Shown piece by piece: positions 27,915 through 36,480 of a stretch of 64,000 nucleotides of DNA (positions within the stretch are counted from its first letter, which is position 1; each line of letters starts with the position of its first letter). Both the position numbers and the translations under genes were made by a program. The DNA is from Burkholderia sp. Bp8963 (GTDB taxonomy: Bacteria > Pseudomonadota > Gammaproteobacteria > Burkholderiales > Burkholderiaceae). The stretch covers positions 37,835-101,834 of the forward strand of contig NZ_QTQP01000028.1 in assembly GCF_003854275.1 (NCBI RefSeq), written 5' to 3'. The notes beneath the pieces are model-generated. The model was given only the letters and a program-made list of their open reading frames with translations, was not told where the DNA came from and did no database searches.

Positions 27915-27964
27915 TGCGCGCCGCCGGCGGGCGCTTGCGCACGCCGCCGGCAGGTGCACCGCAT

Positions 27965-28258
27965 TCAATCGTCATCGTCATCGTGATGCTTGTGCCAATG
28001 CTTGTAGTAGTGCTTGCGCCACTTGCGATAGCGGTCGTCATCGTCATCGCCTTCGTAGCCGTACCCGTAGCCCGGATACGCGACCACCGCCGGCTGCGGC
28101 GCCACATAGACCGGCGCCGGCTCGGCATAGACCGGCGCGGGTTCGACATAGGCAGGCACGCCGATGCCGACCGCAACGTCGACGTGCCCCGCCATCGCAC
28201 TGCCGGAAGCCAGCCACGCCAGGCCCCCGACCCACACTGCCATTCGCCTCTTGTTCAT
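27965..28258 (-). CDS. Small exported protein with His/Asp-rich tail
   Basis: 97 residues. A signal peptide ends near residue 25 (GSAMA-GHV). The middle has repeated P-x-Y-x-x-P segments (EPAPVYAEPAPVYVAPQP) and the C-terminus is strongly charged, with HWHKHH followed by five Asp. The tail could bind metal ions. I do not recognise a functional family, although similar Pro/Tyr/Gly-rich small exported proteins are common in Burkholderia. Start ATG 28258 is supported by the signal peptide; upstream extension is not. Confidence 0.65.
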   Translation of the reverse strand: MNKRRMAVWVGGLAWLASGSAMAGHVDVAVGIGVPAYVEPAPVYAEPAPVYVAPQPAVVAYPGYGYGYEGDDDDDRYRKWRKHYYKHWHKHHDDDDD

Positions 28259-28553
28259 GTTCTCGATCTCTGATAAGTCGGCCCTGCCGACGCGCGCGAC
28301 GACTGTATCCGAGCGGCACGAAGCGAGGTGCAACGGCGCTGCGAGAGTCGTAACCCGACGTAACAAAACACGGCTGGCCGTTTGGCCGAATCGCCGAAAT
28401 GCGTGGAACCGTCTATAGTGGGTTACGGTTCGACACAATCACGACCGCACGCAGGCGGATCGAACAAGGTAAAATCCCGCTCAAACATCCTGTGGATTCG
28501 ACGCCACACACACGCACAACATATTTTCTGACGCAGGCTCCTGCCGCATCTCA

Positions 28554-29123
28554 ATGGCCAATCCCGCAGAATCCCATCCGCAAAACGACTTCATCAATTC
28601 CGCGCGCAAGGAACGTAAGCGCGTTGAAATCTATCTCGTCAACGGCATCCGCCTGACGGGTTGCATCGAGTCGTTCGACCAGTATCTGGTGATGCTGCGC
28701 ACCCCCGTGGGTCTGCAAGGCATCTACAAGCGTGCGATTTCCACGATCCAGCTCGATACGGGCGGTTCACGCCCGGGCGGCGGCGGTCCGCGCGGCCCGC
28801 GCCCGGGCGGCGGCGGCCGTCCCGGCGGCCGTGAAGGCGGTGGCCACAGCCCGTACGGCTCGCACGGCGGCTCCCGCGAATCGCGCGGCGACAGTTACGG
28901 TTCGCGCGAACCACGCGAAGGCTATACGCCGCGTGAACCTCGTGAAGGCTATACGCCGCGCGAACCTCGTGAAGGCTATGCCCCGCGCGAACCGCGCGAA
29001 GGTTACGGCGCGCCGCGCGATGCCGGCGACCAGTCGGCCGGTTCCGCACCGTCGGAGTCGCGCAACAGCAACGGGCCGGTGATCGTCACCCGGCGCCGGC
29101 GTATCGTGCCGGACGGCCAGTAA
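28554..29123 (+). CDS. hfq2: RNA chaperone Hfq2 with repeat-containing C-terminal extension
   Basis: 189 residues. The N-terminal 70 residues are a clear Sm/Hfq core: EIYLVNGIRLTGCIESFDQY (Sm1) and IYKRAIST (Sm2). The canonical YKHAIS is YKRAIS, so the pore-side His is Arg. After the core come Gly/Arg-rich tracts and four copies of a nine-residue unit (REPREGYTP), then a basic end (RRRRIV). Burkholderia cenocepacia is known to have two Hfq proteins, and the longer, Hfq2, matches this length and layout. It should bind small RNAs and mRNAs. Its transcription ends at a strong terminator. Confidence 0.92.
   Translation: MANPAESHPQNDFINSARKERKRVEIYLVNGIRLTGCIESFDQYLVMLRTPVGLQGIYKRAISTIQLDTGGSRPGGGGPRGPRPGGGGRPGGREGGGHSPYGSHGGSRESRGDSYGSREPREGYTPREPREGYTPREPREGYAPREPREGYGAPRDAGDQSAGSAPSESRNSNGPVIVTRRRRIVPDGQ
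28905..29012 (+). repeat. 27-bp tandem repeat, four units, in the hfq2 tail
   Basis: Units at 28905-28931, 28932-28958, 28959-28985 and 28986-29012 encode REPREGYTP, REPREGYTP, REPREGYAP and REPREGYGA. The units are near-identical in DNA and in frame, so copy number can change without breaking the gene. Confidence 0.85.
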
Positions 29124-29136
29124 CGCCAATAGCGCA

Positions 29137-29168
29137 AAAGGGCAAGCCCACGGGCTTGCCCTTTTTTT
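29137..29168 (+). terminator. Terminator between hfq2 and the convergent DUF2968 gene
   Basis: The stem AAAGGGCAAGCCC (29137-29149) pairs with GGGCTTGCCCTTT (29152-29164), followed by T-run to 29168. The A-run on the other side makes it usable in both directions. Confidence 0.9.
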
Positions 29169-29228
29169 GTGCCGCATCCGGGCGCCAGCGCGGCATGTCG
29201 CCGCAGGCGTCCGGTCCGCGCCGTGCGC

Positions 29229-29927
29229 TCAGTGCACGTTCGGCAAGCCGGCGTCGGCCTCCCGCTGCAGCGAACGCACCTGCTGCTGCAACGCACGCAA
29301 TTGCGACTGCAGTTCCGCCTGCTGCGCCTGCAGCGCCACAGTTTCGCTGCGCACCGTTTTCTGACGGTCCGCGACGGCCGTCTGCTGTTCGCGCGCGATC
29401 GAAATGTCCGCCTGCAGACGCCGCGCGCGTTCCTGTGCCGCATCGATCTGGCGATCCATCTGCGCCTTCTGCGATTCCAGCCGCGCCGCGCGCAATTCGT
29501 TGACGGACAGTCGCTCGGCCTGGCGCGAGAAATCGCGGTAGATCGCTTCCGCGCGCGCGTCGTCGTAGGACTTGATCACGCGCCAGAACGCCTTCTGCTG
29601 AAACAGCGCGATGTAGTACGCGCCGTCCTTCACATTGAACAACTGGCTCGCGCCGTAGCTGCCGCTGTAGCTGGTGCGCATTTCCGTCAGCGAATGCGCC
29701 TGGATCTGGCGTTGCAGTTCGTCGACCGTGCTCTGGCCAGTCGCGTCGCCCGCCTGCATCGGCGTCTGTGCCTGCGAATCGATCGACGGAATCGCGACGA
29801 CGGGCGCCGCCGCCGGTTGCACCGCCGCCGATGCATCACCCGCCAACCCTTGCGCGCACGCGTGCTGCACGCCTCCCAACATGGCGAGCAACAAGCATGC
29901 TCGCCCCATCCCCGTAATCTGGCTCAT
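29229..29927 (-). CDS. DUF2968 exported coiled-coil protein (end of Tad operon)
   Basis: 232 residues with a signal peptide ending near residue 25 (HACA-QGL). The second half (about residues 125-225) is a long Glu/Arg/Gln-rich heptad region, predicted coiled coil, starting after a KAFWRVIKSYDDARAEAIYRD segment. It matches the DUF2968 family. It is the last gene of the leftward Tad run, 55 bp after the sigma-54 regulator gene. A GTG 18 bp upstream is an alternative start. Its role in pilus assembly is untested. Confidence 0.75.
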   Translation of the reverse strand: MSQITGMGRACLLLAMLGGVQHACAQGLAGDASAAVQPAAAPVVAIPSIDSQAQTPMQAGDATGQSTVDELQRQIQAHSLTEMRTSYSGSYGASQLFNVKDGAYYIALFQQKAFWRVIKSYDDARAEAIYRDFSRQAERLSVNELRAARLESQKAQMDRQIDAAQERARRLQADISIAREQQTAVADRQKTVRSETVALQAQQAELQSQLRALQQQVRSLQREADAGLPNVH

Positions 29928-29982
29928 GTAATGTGATTCCCGCACCGACTCGTTGTAATTTTGCGCTGCATTATCTCATTAA

Positions 29983-31374
29983 TTAATCGCTTTCGCGGGT
30001 CTCGGGCTCCTCGTCGAAGATCTGGTATTTGCGCATTTTTTCCCACAGCACCTTGCGGCTGATGCCGAGCTGCTGCGCGGTGTCCTGGCGGCGCCAGCCA
30101 TTCGCGTCGAGCGCCGCGATCACGCGGCTGCGTTCGCCCATGTCCCACTTGCTGCGATCGACGAAGACCTCGGCCGCGCTCTCCGCCGGCACCGGCTGCG
30201 CGGCGCTGCGCGCATGCGCGACCAGACGCTGCAGCCGCGCGGCATCCCAGCCGCCCGTCTGCCGGACCGTCACGCCGACACGTTCGGCCAGATTGCGCAA
30301 TTCGCGCACATTGCCGGGGAAATAGCTGTCGGCAACGGCATCCGCGAGCCAGTACGGCAGGTCCGGCAGTTGCGCGAGCTTCTCGTCGCCGACGACTTGC
30401 GCGACGAACGACTTGAACAGTGCGATCTTGTCGACCGCGCCGCGCTCCTCGAGCGACGGGATGCTCAGCTCGATCACCGCGAGCCGGTAATAGAGATCGG
30501 CGCGGAACTGGCCGTCCTTCACGAGCTGCGGCAGCTTCTTGTTGCTCGCGGCGACGAGCCGGAAATCGACCTTGACCGGCGACGTCGCGCCGACCCGCAG
30601 CACCGCGCCATCCTCGAGCACGCGCAGCAGCTTGACCTGCTGGTAGAGCGGCAGGTCGCCGACTTCGTCGAGGAACAGCGTGCCGCCGGCGGCCTGTTCG
30701 AAATAGCCTTTATGCGCAACAACCGCGCCGGTGAACGATCCTTTTGCATGCCCGAAGAACAGCGATTCGAACAGGCCGTCAGGAATCGCACCGCAGTTGA
30801 CCGGCACGAATTCGCCGAGCCGGTAGCGCGTGTGCTTGTCGTGGAGCAACTGCGCGATGCGCTCCTTGCCGACGCCGGTTTCGCCGTGCAGCAGCACGTT
30901 GGTGTCGCAGTCGGCGAACATATCGACTTCGTGCAGCAGCGCCTGCATCGATTCCGAATGCGCGACGAGCTCGGACGGGCGCAGCGTCTCCGCGGCGTGC
31001 GCGTGCAACTGCGTGACGAGCTTGCCGACCATCCCGCGCAGTTCCGCGCAGGTGAAATCGAGCGGCAGGATGTGCGAATACTCGGGCGGATACTGTGACG
31101 AGCCGTGGTCGCGCGCGGCGCCGACCCAGACGACCGGCATGCCGATATTGGCTTGCCAGTCGCGCAGGAACGCTGCGCCGCTTTCGATCATCGTCACGCT
31201 GATGATCGCGAGCGACGGACGCAGCGCGGCGCGTTCGGGCGAGATTTCCGCGTTGTCGGCGCGGATCACTTCGACGTCGAAGCTCGCCATGCAGCGGGCG
31301 ACGCGGTCGACGATGTCCGCCTTGCCTTCCCAGACGTACAGGTCGAGCTCTTCGATTGCGGGCGTGGTTCTCAT
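29983..31374 (-). CDS. Sigma-54-dependent enhancer-binding protein with degenerate receiver
   Basis: 463 residues: an N-terminal receiver-like domain (1-125), an AAA+ domain (about 135-365) and a Fis-type helix-turn-helix (last 45 residues). Walker A is GETGVGKE, Walker B is LFLDEVG, and the sigma-54 contact loop reads GSFTGA instead of GAFTGA. The receiver lacks the usual phosphoacceptor: the strand that should end in Asp reads LAIISVTM. It therefore probably acts without a kinase. It is encoded between tadG and the DUF2968 gene in the pilus operon. The only perfect sigma-54 promoter I find is at 43393, in front of the divergent lipoprotein genes, making that its likely target. Confidence 0.88.
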   Translation of the reverse strand: MRTTPAIEELDLYVWEGKADIVDRVARCMASFDVEVIRADNAEISPERAALRPSLAIISVTMIESGAAFLRDWQANIGMPVVWVGAARDHGSSQYPPEYSHILPLDFTCAELRGMVGKLVTQLHAHAAETLRPSELVAHSESMQALLHEVDMFADCDTNVLLHGETGVGKERIAQLLHDKHTRYRLGEFVPVNCGAIPDGLFESLFFGHAKGSFTGAVVAHKGYFEQAAGGTLFLDEVGDLPLYQQVKLLRVLEDGAVLRVGATSPVKVDFRLVAASNKKLPQLVKDGQFRADLYYRLAVIELSIPSLEERGAVDKIALFKSFVAQVVGDEKLAQLPDLPYWLADAVADSYFPGNVRELRNLAERVGVTVRQTGGWDAARLQRLVAHARSAAQPVPAESAAEVFVDRSKWDMGERSRVIAALDANGWRRQDTAQQLGISRKVLWEKMRKYQIFDEEPETRESD

Positions 31375-31392
31375 CGGATTGATCTGACTTCT

Positions 31393-33198
31393 CTAATTAC
31401 TTACCGTTTGCGCGACGCCGCAGGTCAGCGCCTGATTGTGTACCGTCGAGACACCGACCTGGGCGCCAAGCAGATTCAGCAGCGGAACGATGATCTGGTC
31501 GAGGGCGGAAAGCAAGGGGGCCAACGCACCCGTCAGCACGGAGATCAGCGGATCCAGCATCGTGCCGAGCTGAACCGAGGCTCCACCGATATACAGTGCC
31601 AGTCCGTTCGTCGATGCGAGGCTGTTCGCAACCCCCGACAACGCGTTGGTCAGCACCGAACCCACTGCGTTGGCGTTCGTCGTCTGGTAATCGTCGGAAT
31701 CGCCGGCCACACCGTTGAACGTCAGCGTTGCCGAACTGCTGGACGGCACGGACGCGGGCAATGCGAGGTTTGCCTTCACCTGGACGGCAGTCGTGCCCAG
31801 CACGCTAGCCGACAGGATCGTCGCAGGAACGGTGCAACTGAACGGCTGCTGGGCGCTCATGTTCGGCGGCGTATCGCCGATGCAGAGGTTGGCGACACCC
31901 GTCTGCACACCGACAACCGCACGGCTCGCCGCCTGGGTCGGCGCGCAATTGGTCGACACCAGCCACGCGGTGCCGGGCGCGACTTCGAGATAGATCGGCA
32001 GATGGACGTCCGCACTGACGATCTTGTTGAGGAACGTGTTCAACCAGCCGAGTCCGAGCAGGTTCAGGATCGTTATGTTGGTCGTACCCAGATCGGCATT
32101 CAGATACAGCCGGACTTGAGCCGTACTCGCCTGGGTGCGCCACGTGCCCGTGGTCGGATCGATGCCGCCCTCGCCCACGGCCAGCACCGGCGGCTTGATG
32201 ATCTGCACCTGCAACGTCGCGTTCACGAGACCGAGATTCACGCCGGTGTTGACGTTGACGGCCGGCTGCCCTGCAGCCGCCACCTCGGCCGCGACCATCA
32301 GCGCATCGAGCAGCGTGACGCGCGCATCCGCGGCCGCCTGCTTGTTCGCCAGCCCCACCGCCAGCACGCCGGGCGTCGAGCCGTTGCTCAGCACATTCAC
32401 CGTCGTCGTGCCCACCGCGACTTTCGCGATCGCCTGCAACGCGCTCGTCGCGACACCCGCGTTCACGTTGGCCACCTGCGTCTTCGACAGTGCCGTGACC
32501 AGCAACTGCGCGAAGCCGCCCGCCGTCACCGACACGTTCGCGAGCTGGTCCACCGTCCCGACGTTGGCCGCCACGACGAGATCCTTCAGCGCGATCTGCG
32601 TCGTCGCGAGCCCTTGGTACGACACGGCGCTCAGGTTGAGATTCGCGCCGAGCAACGCACCAAGCACGTTGTTCACCAGGCCGCCTTGCAGCGTCACGAG
32701 CGATGTCCCGAGCGTGAAGGAATCCGGATTGACCTCCTTGCCAATCGACGTCGCGGTGACGGTGCGCTTCGGCCCGAGGAAAAAGAACGGCACCGGCTTC
32801 GACAGCGTGACCTGGACCGCATTGAGCTGGCTCGACGCACTGCCGAAGTACGGCGGATTCGGAAACGCCGCCACGTCCCAGCGGCCGCAGACGATCGACA
32901 TCGAATTGCCCGATGCCTGCGGGTCGAATCCGTTCGCCGACGCATTCTGCGTGGCGGTCGTGGTCGGCTGCGCACACTTGTCGTCCATGCGCTGCGCGGC
33001 GGCGAGCGCGGACATGTCCGCGATCCGCTGCAGGTCGCGGCGCTGAAAGAACAGATTGCCGATATCGATCGCGCCCAGCACCACCACCGCCAGGAGCACC
33101 CACACGGCCGCCAGAACCGCCACGGCGCCGCGCTGGCCGCCCATCCGCCGCCGGTCGCGCGGGCGGGCGCAGGAACCGGTCGATCGAGCCGAACGCAT
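31393..33198 (-). CDS. tadG: TadG-like Flp pilus assembly protein
   Basis: 601 residues. An N-terminal TadE/G-like membrane anchor (GQRGAVAVLAAVWVLLAVVV, residues about 20-40) is followed by QRRDLQRIADMSALAAAQR, the conserved TadG start. The rest is a large extracytoplasmic region of low similarity, rich in Val/Ala/Thr, with paired Cys. It probably is a minor pilus component or assembly factor. The start is ATG 33198, or the GTG just before it, with TGAGG upstream. It begins 7 bp after the DUF3613 gene ends. Confidence 0.85.
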   Translation of the reverse strand: MRSARSTGSCARPRDRRRMGGQRGAVAVLAAVWVLLAVVVLGAIDIGNLFFQRRDLQRIADMSALAAAQRMDDKCAQPTTTATQNASANGFDPQASGNSMSIVCGRWDVAAFPNPPYFGSASSQLNAVQVTLSKPVPFFFLGPKRTVTATSIGKEVNPDSFTLGTSLVTLQGGLVNNVLGALLGANLNLSAVSYQGLATTQIALKDLVVAANVGTVDQLANVSVTAGGFAQLLVTALSKTQVANVNAGVATSALQAIAKVAVGTTTVNVLSNGSTPGVLAVGLANKQAAADARVTLLDALMVAAEVAAAGQPAVNVNTGVNLGLVNATLQVQIIKPPVLAVGEGGIDPTTGTWRTQASTAQVRLYLNADLGTTNITILNLLGLGWLNTFLNKIVSADVHLPIYLEVAPGTAWLVSTNCAPTQAASRAVVGVQTGVANLCIGDTPPNMSAQQPFSCTVPATILSASVLGTTAVQVKANLALPASVPSSSSATLTFNGVAGDSDDYQTTNANAVGSVLTNALSGVANSLASTNGLALYIGGASVQLGTMLDPLISVLTGALAPLLSALDQIIVPLLNLLGAQVGVSTVHNQALTCGVAQTVSN

Positions 33199-33205
33199 CA
33201 CGGCC

Positions 33206-33550
33206 TCAGTACGACGATTGCGACGCGCCCTGTCCGCCCGGCATGCCCCCGCCGGCCCCGTTCGCGTTCAGCGGCGAGCCCATCGAATCCGGAATCTTGT
33301 TCTTGAACGAATCGAGATAGCGCTGGTACGCAAGCGACGCGGCGTCGCCGAGCATCGGCTGCGCCGGGCCCGCTGCCTGGTTGTCCCGCTGCAACGCGAG
33401 CCATGCGTCGGTCGAATGGCCGACTTCCGCGGCGTTCGGCGCGGGTTGCTGCTGTGCATGCGCGGCAGCGGCCGCGCCGGCGAGCACGAGCAGCGCGACA
33501 CCCCGGCGTACGCGTGCCGGGCGCTCGAGATTCCTGTTGTTGTCGTTCAT
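33206..33550 (-). CDS. DUF3613 exported protein of the Tad operon
   Basis: 114 residues with a signal peptide ending near AHAQ (residue 33). The middle (GHSTDAWLALQRDNQAAG...) is the conserved DUF3613 segment with a predicted helix pair, and the tail is Gly/Ser/Gln-rich. Start ATG 33550 follows GGGGAG. It lies between tadD (23 bp) and tadG (7 bp). It is found in Tad operons of Burkholderia and relatives. Function unknown. Confidence 0.8.
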   Translation of the reverse strand: MNDNNRNLERPARVRRGVALLVLAGAAAAAHAQQQPAPNAAEVGHSTDAWLALQRDNQAAGPAQPMLGDAASLAYQRYLDSFKNKIPDSMGSPLNANGAGGGMPGGQGASQSSY

Positions 33551-33573
33551 GCTTGTTCTCCCCGATTGTCTTG

Positions 33574-34449
33574 TCATTGTGCGAACCGCTGCAGCAGCGG
33601 CGCGGTTTGATCGAATCCCTGAACGCTCGCCACCGGCGACGTGCGTTTCGCGCCGCCGCTTCCGGCGACATCGACGACGCTGCCCGACCCGACGGCCGTC
33701 GCGACCGGCGCGAGCGCCGTGCGCCGCGATGCATGCGATGCCGCGATGATCTTCGTCGCATCGCCGCGAATGTCGTTGCGAACCTCCGGCGCCAGCTTCT
33801 GCTGGTTCATCAGCTTCTGCGCGTCGCGCGTGCGGCCGGACGCGAGCAGGTACAGCGTCAGGTTGCTGATGATCTTCGGATTGTTCTGGTCGAGCTCGGC
33901 AGCCTTCATCAGCGGCACGCGCGCCCCCTGCACGTCTCCGCAGCGCAGCTTCGCGTAAGCCAGATCGGACAGCATCGACGCATCGGTCGGCGCGAGCACC
34001 GATGCCTGCGACAGTGCCTGCGCGGCGTGCTCGAAATCGCCCGCGCCGCCGGCGATCAGCCCGAGCCCGCGATAGCCGCGCGCAGCGAGCGGCGTGTTCA
34101 GCAATTGCGTGTAGACGGCCGCGCTCGCGGCCGGCTGGTCGGTCATGCGCAGCGCGTCGGCGCGCAGCAGGATCGATTCGGGCGACGCGCCGTACTGCTT
34201 CTCGTATGCGTCGATATGCGCGAGCGACGCGTAATACAGCCCCTGCGCCTGCATCCGCTCGATCAGGCCGAGGTACATGCCGGGCGTGTCGGGCGCGGCC
34301 TGCTTCTGGCCGGCCGCATCCATCAGCGCCGCACGCTCGGCCTGCGCACCGACGCCATACCCGCTCTCCTTGAACGCCGAACATGCACCGAGCAGGCCGA
34401 CCATCGCCGCCACGCCCGCCAGTTTCACGATTCCACCGATCCCGTTCAT
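33574..34449 (-). CDS. tadD: TadD-like TPR lipoprotein
   Basis: 291 residues. The signal sequence ends in the lipobox LLGAC with the lipidated Cys near residue 23. Tetratricopeptide repeats occupy about residues 50-220. TadD is a pilotin-like outer-membrane lipoprotein needed for Flp pilus assembly. The C-terminal 60 residues are low-complexity Ala/Gly/Ser. Start ATG 34449 follows AAGGA. Confidence 0.88.
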   Translation of the reverse strand: MNGIGGIVKLAGVAAMVGLLGACSAFKESGYGVGAQAERAALMDAAGQKQAAPDTPGMYLGLIERMQAQGLYYASLAHIDAYEKQYGASPESILLRADALRMTDQPAASAAVYTQLLNTPLAARGYRGLGLIAGGAGDFEHAAQALSQASVLAPTDASMLSDLAYAKLRCGDVQGARVPLMKAAELDQNNPKIISNLTLYLLASGRTRDAQKLMNQQKLAPEVRNDIRGDATKIIAASHASRRTALAPVATAVGSGSVVDVAGSGGAKRTSPVASVQGFDQTAPLLQRFAQ

Positions 34450-34472
34450 CTTCGTTCCTTCCATCCGCCGCA

Positions 34473-35483
34473 TCAGTGGCGCGCCTGGGCAAGCGCGTGC
34501 AACACCGAGATCACGCCAGGGCCAGCCGTCACGATCAGCAATGCTGGCAGCAGCGTTATGATCATGACGCCCGTCATCTTCACCGTCAGGCGGCCGATGC
34601 GCTCGCGCAGCATCGCGCGGCGCGTCTCGCGCAGCCGGTCGCCGAACTGCTTGAGCGGCTCCTGCACCGCGCCGCCGTGCTTGTCGACCTGGATCATCAG
34701 CCGCACGATCGCGCGCAGGTCCTCGTTCTCGAAACCCGACGACAGCCGCTGCAGCGACTGCTCGCGGGTGCGGCCGGCCGCGAACTGGCGCTGCGCGATA
34801 CCCATCTCCGACGACAGGACCGGCATCATCCCCTTGAAGTCATTGGTCACGACCTGGATGCTCTGGTCGAGCGACAGCCCGACGCCCTGCAGCAGGCGCA
34901 GCATGTCGACGAGGAGCGGCAGTTCGTCGACGACGCACTGCCGGCGCGCCGCCGCCTTGCGGCGCAGGTAGACCTTGGGCAGCATGAAGCCGACGACGAG
35001 TGCCAGCGCGATGCCGAACAGCCAGCGCCCGCCCGCCAGGCCGGCGCCGAAGAACGCCGCGAACAGGAACGGCACGACCAGTGCGCAGGCGACCCGCGCA
35101 CTCAGGAACAGTCCGCGCGAGCGCGTGTCGACGTAACCGCACTGCTCGAGCAGCCGCCGGTCTTCTTCGGCAACCGCATGCTGGCCGATGCCCGTTTCGA
35201 GCCAGCGCATGCCGATCGCCGACATCCGCTCGAGCAGCTGCGCGACCTTCGTATGCCGATTGGCGGCCGGCGCTTGTTCCGGCTGGCGTGGCGGCGCAGT
35301 GCCGTCCGCCGCGGTCCGCGCGCGCGCCGCGTCGAGCGCCGCCGCGCGCCGGTCGAGCGCGTCGGCGAGCGCCCGCCGGCTGCGCGTTTCCGCGCCGGCG
35401 CGACGCAGTGCGAGAATGGCCAGAAGCACGACGCCGAGCGCGCCGAGCGCCAGTGCAATCGATCCGAGTTGATTGGGAGTCAT
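34473..35483 (-). CDS. tadC: TadC inner-membrane platform protein
   Basis: 336 residues with the T2SF (GspF-like) domain in about residues 175-300 (DELPLLVDMLRLLQGVGLSL... and the later ERIGRLTVK...). Four membrane segments flank it. With TadB it forms the membrane platform on which the TadA ATPase acts. The start ATG 35483 lies 4 bp after the tadB stop and has AGGTG upstream. Confidence 0.9.
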   Translation of the reverse strand: MTPNQLGSIALALGALGVVLLAILALRRAGAETRSRRALADALDRRAAALDAARARTAADGTAPPRQPEQAPAANRHTKVAQLLERMSAIGMRWLETGIGQHAVAEEDRRLLEQCGYVDTRSRGLFLSARVACALVVPFLFAAFFGAGLAGGRWLFGIALALVVGFMLPKVYLRRKAAARRQCVVDELPLLVDMLRLLQGVGLSLDQSIQVVTNDFKGMMPVLSSEMGIAQRQFAAGRTREQSLQRLSSGFENEDLRAIVRLMIQVDKHGGAVQEPLKQFGDRLRETRRAMLRERIGRLTVKMTGVMIITLLPALLIVTAGPGVISVLHALAQARH

Positions 35484-35487
35484 TGCG

Positions 35488-36480
35488 TCACCTGAGCCGG
35501 GCCATCCTGTACAGCCATGCGCCACCCGCGACCTGCATCATGAAGGCCAGGTACAGGAGCTGGCGACCACCGCGATCGGACCACATCGCCTGGACATAGT
35601 CGGGGCTGGTCGCGACCACGAAACTGCCGATCCCGATCGGCAGCAGCACGAGCACCCAGGCCGACAGCCGCGTTTCCGACGACATCGCCATCAGCTCGCG
35701 CTCCGCCTGCTCGAGATCGCGCATGAACATCGACATGCGATCGAGCATCACGTCGGCCCGTCCGCCATAGCGCACCGACAGCCGCAGCACCGATCCGACC
35801 AGTTCGAACTCCTTCGTGTGATAGACCTTCGCGACGTGCATCATCGCGCGATCGATCTCGACCCCGGTGCGCAGCATTCTCGACACCTGATCGAGACAGC
35901 CGCGCAGCGGCGCCTCGGTGGTCTGCAGCGCGGCCTGAAACGCGGCCGGCACGCTGTTGCCGAGCGTCACGAGCCGCACGATGCCGTCGAGGAACGACGG
36001 CAGCTGCCGGACGATCTGCAGCCGGCGGCGCTGGATCCGCGACACGAGCCAGAACGCGAGCAGCGCGGTGCAGCCCACCAGGGCCGCAATGCATGCGAGC
36101 CAGCCGCCGCGGCCGGCGACGAGCGCCACCGCAACGAGCGCCGCCACCGCGGCGAATGCCTTGCCGCGCGCGCCTTCGATGCCTGCCCGGCTGAGCAGGT
36201 GATCGACGTATTCGTCCGCTGCCGCCCGCCAGCGGGCCCACTGCGTCGACGGCGCGTCCGGCGATGCGGGACGGGCGCCGGCGCCGGGCGTCATCGGCGC
36301 CGCCGGCGCGGGCCCGCCTTTCGCCGCCGCGCCCGCGCGCGCGGCCGGCTCGATCCGGCTGTCGATGAAGCGCTGCGCATGCGCACGCCCGCGCTTGAGT
36401 TCGCCGTGCCGCCACAGCATCAGCGCGGCGGCCACGCAGACGAGCGCGAGCGCAAGCGCGCCGGCCATCAGGCTATACAT
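35488..36480 (-). CDS. tadB: TadB inner-membrane platform protein
   Basis: 330 residues. A membrane segment at the N-terminus, two further ones near residues 110-145, and a GspF-like domain (RQLPSFLDGIVRLVTLGNSV...). A Pro/Ala-rich linker of about 40 residues follows the first membrane segment. The ATG at 36480 overlaps the end of tadA by 8 bp, pointing to translational coupling. Confidence 0.9.
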   Translation of the reverse strand: MYSLMAGALALALVCVAAALMLWRHGELKRGRAHAQRFIDSRIEPAARAGAAAKGGPAPAAPMTPGAGARPASPDAPSTQWARWRAAADEYVDHLLSRAGIEGARGKAFAAVAALVAVALVAGRGGWLACIAALVGCTALLAFWLVSRIQRRRLQIVRQLPSFLDGIVRLVTLGNSVPAAFQAALQTTEAPLRGCLDQVSRMLRTGVEIDRAMMHVAKVYHTKEFELVGSVLRLSVRYGGRADVMLDRMSMFMRDLEQAERELMAMSSETRLSAWVLVLLPIGIGSFVVATSPDYVQAMWSDRGGRQLLYLAFMMQVAGGAWLYRMARLR

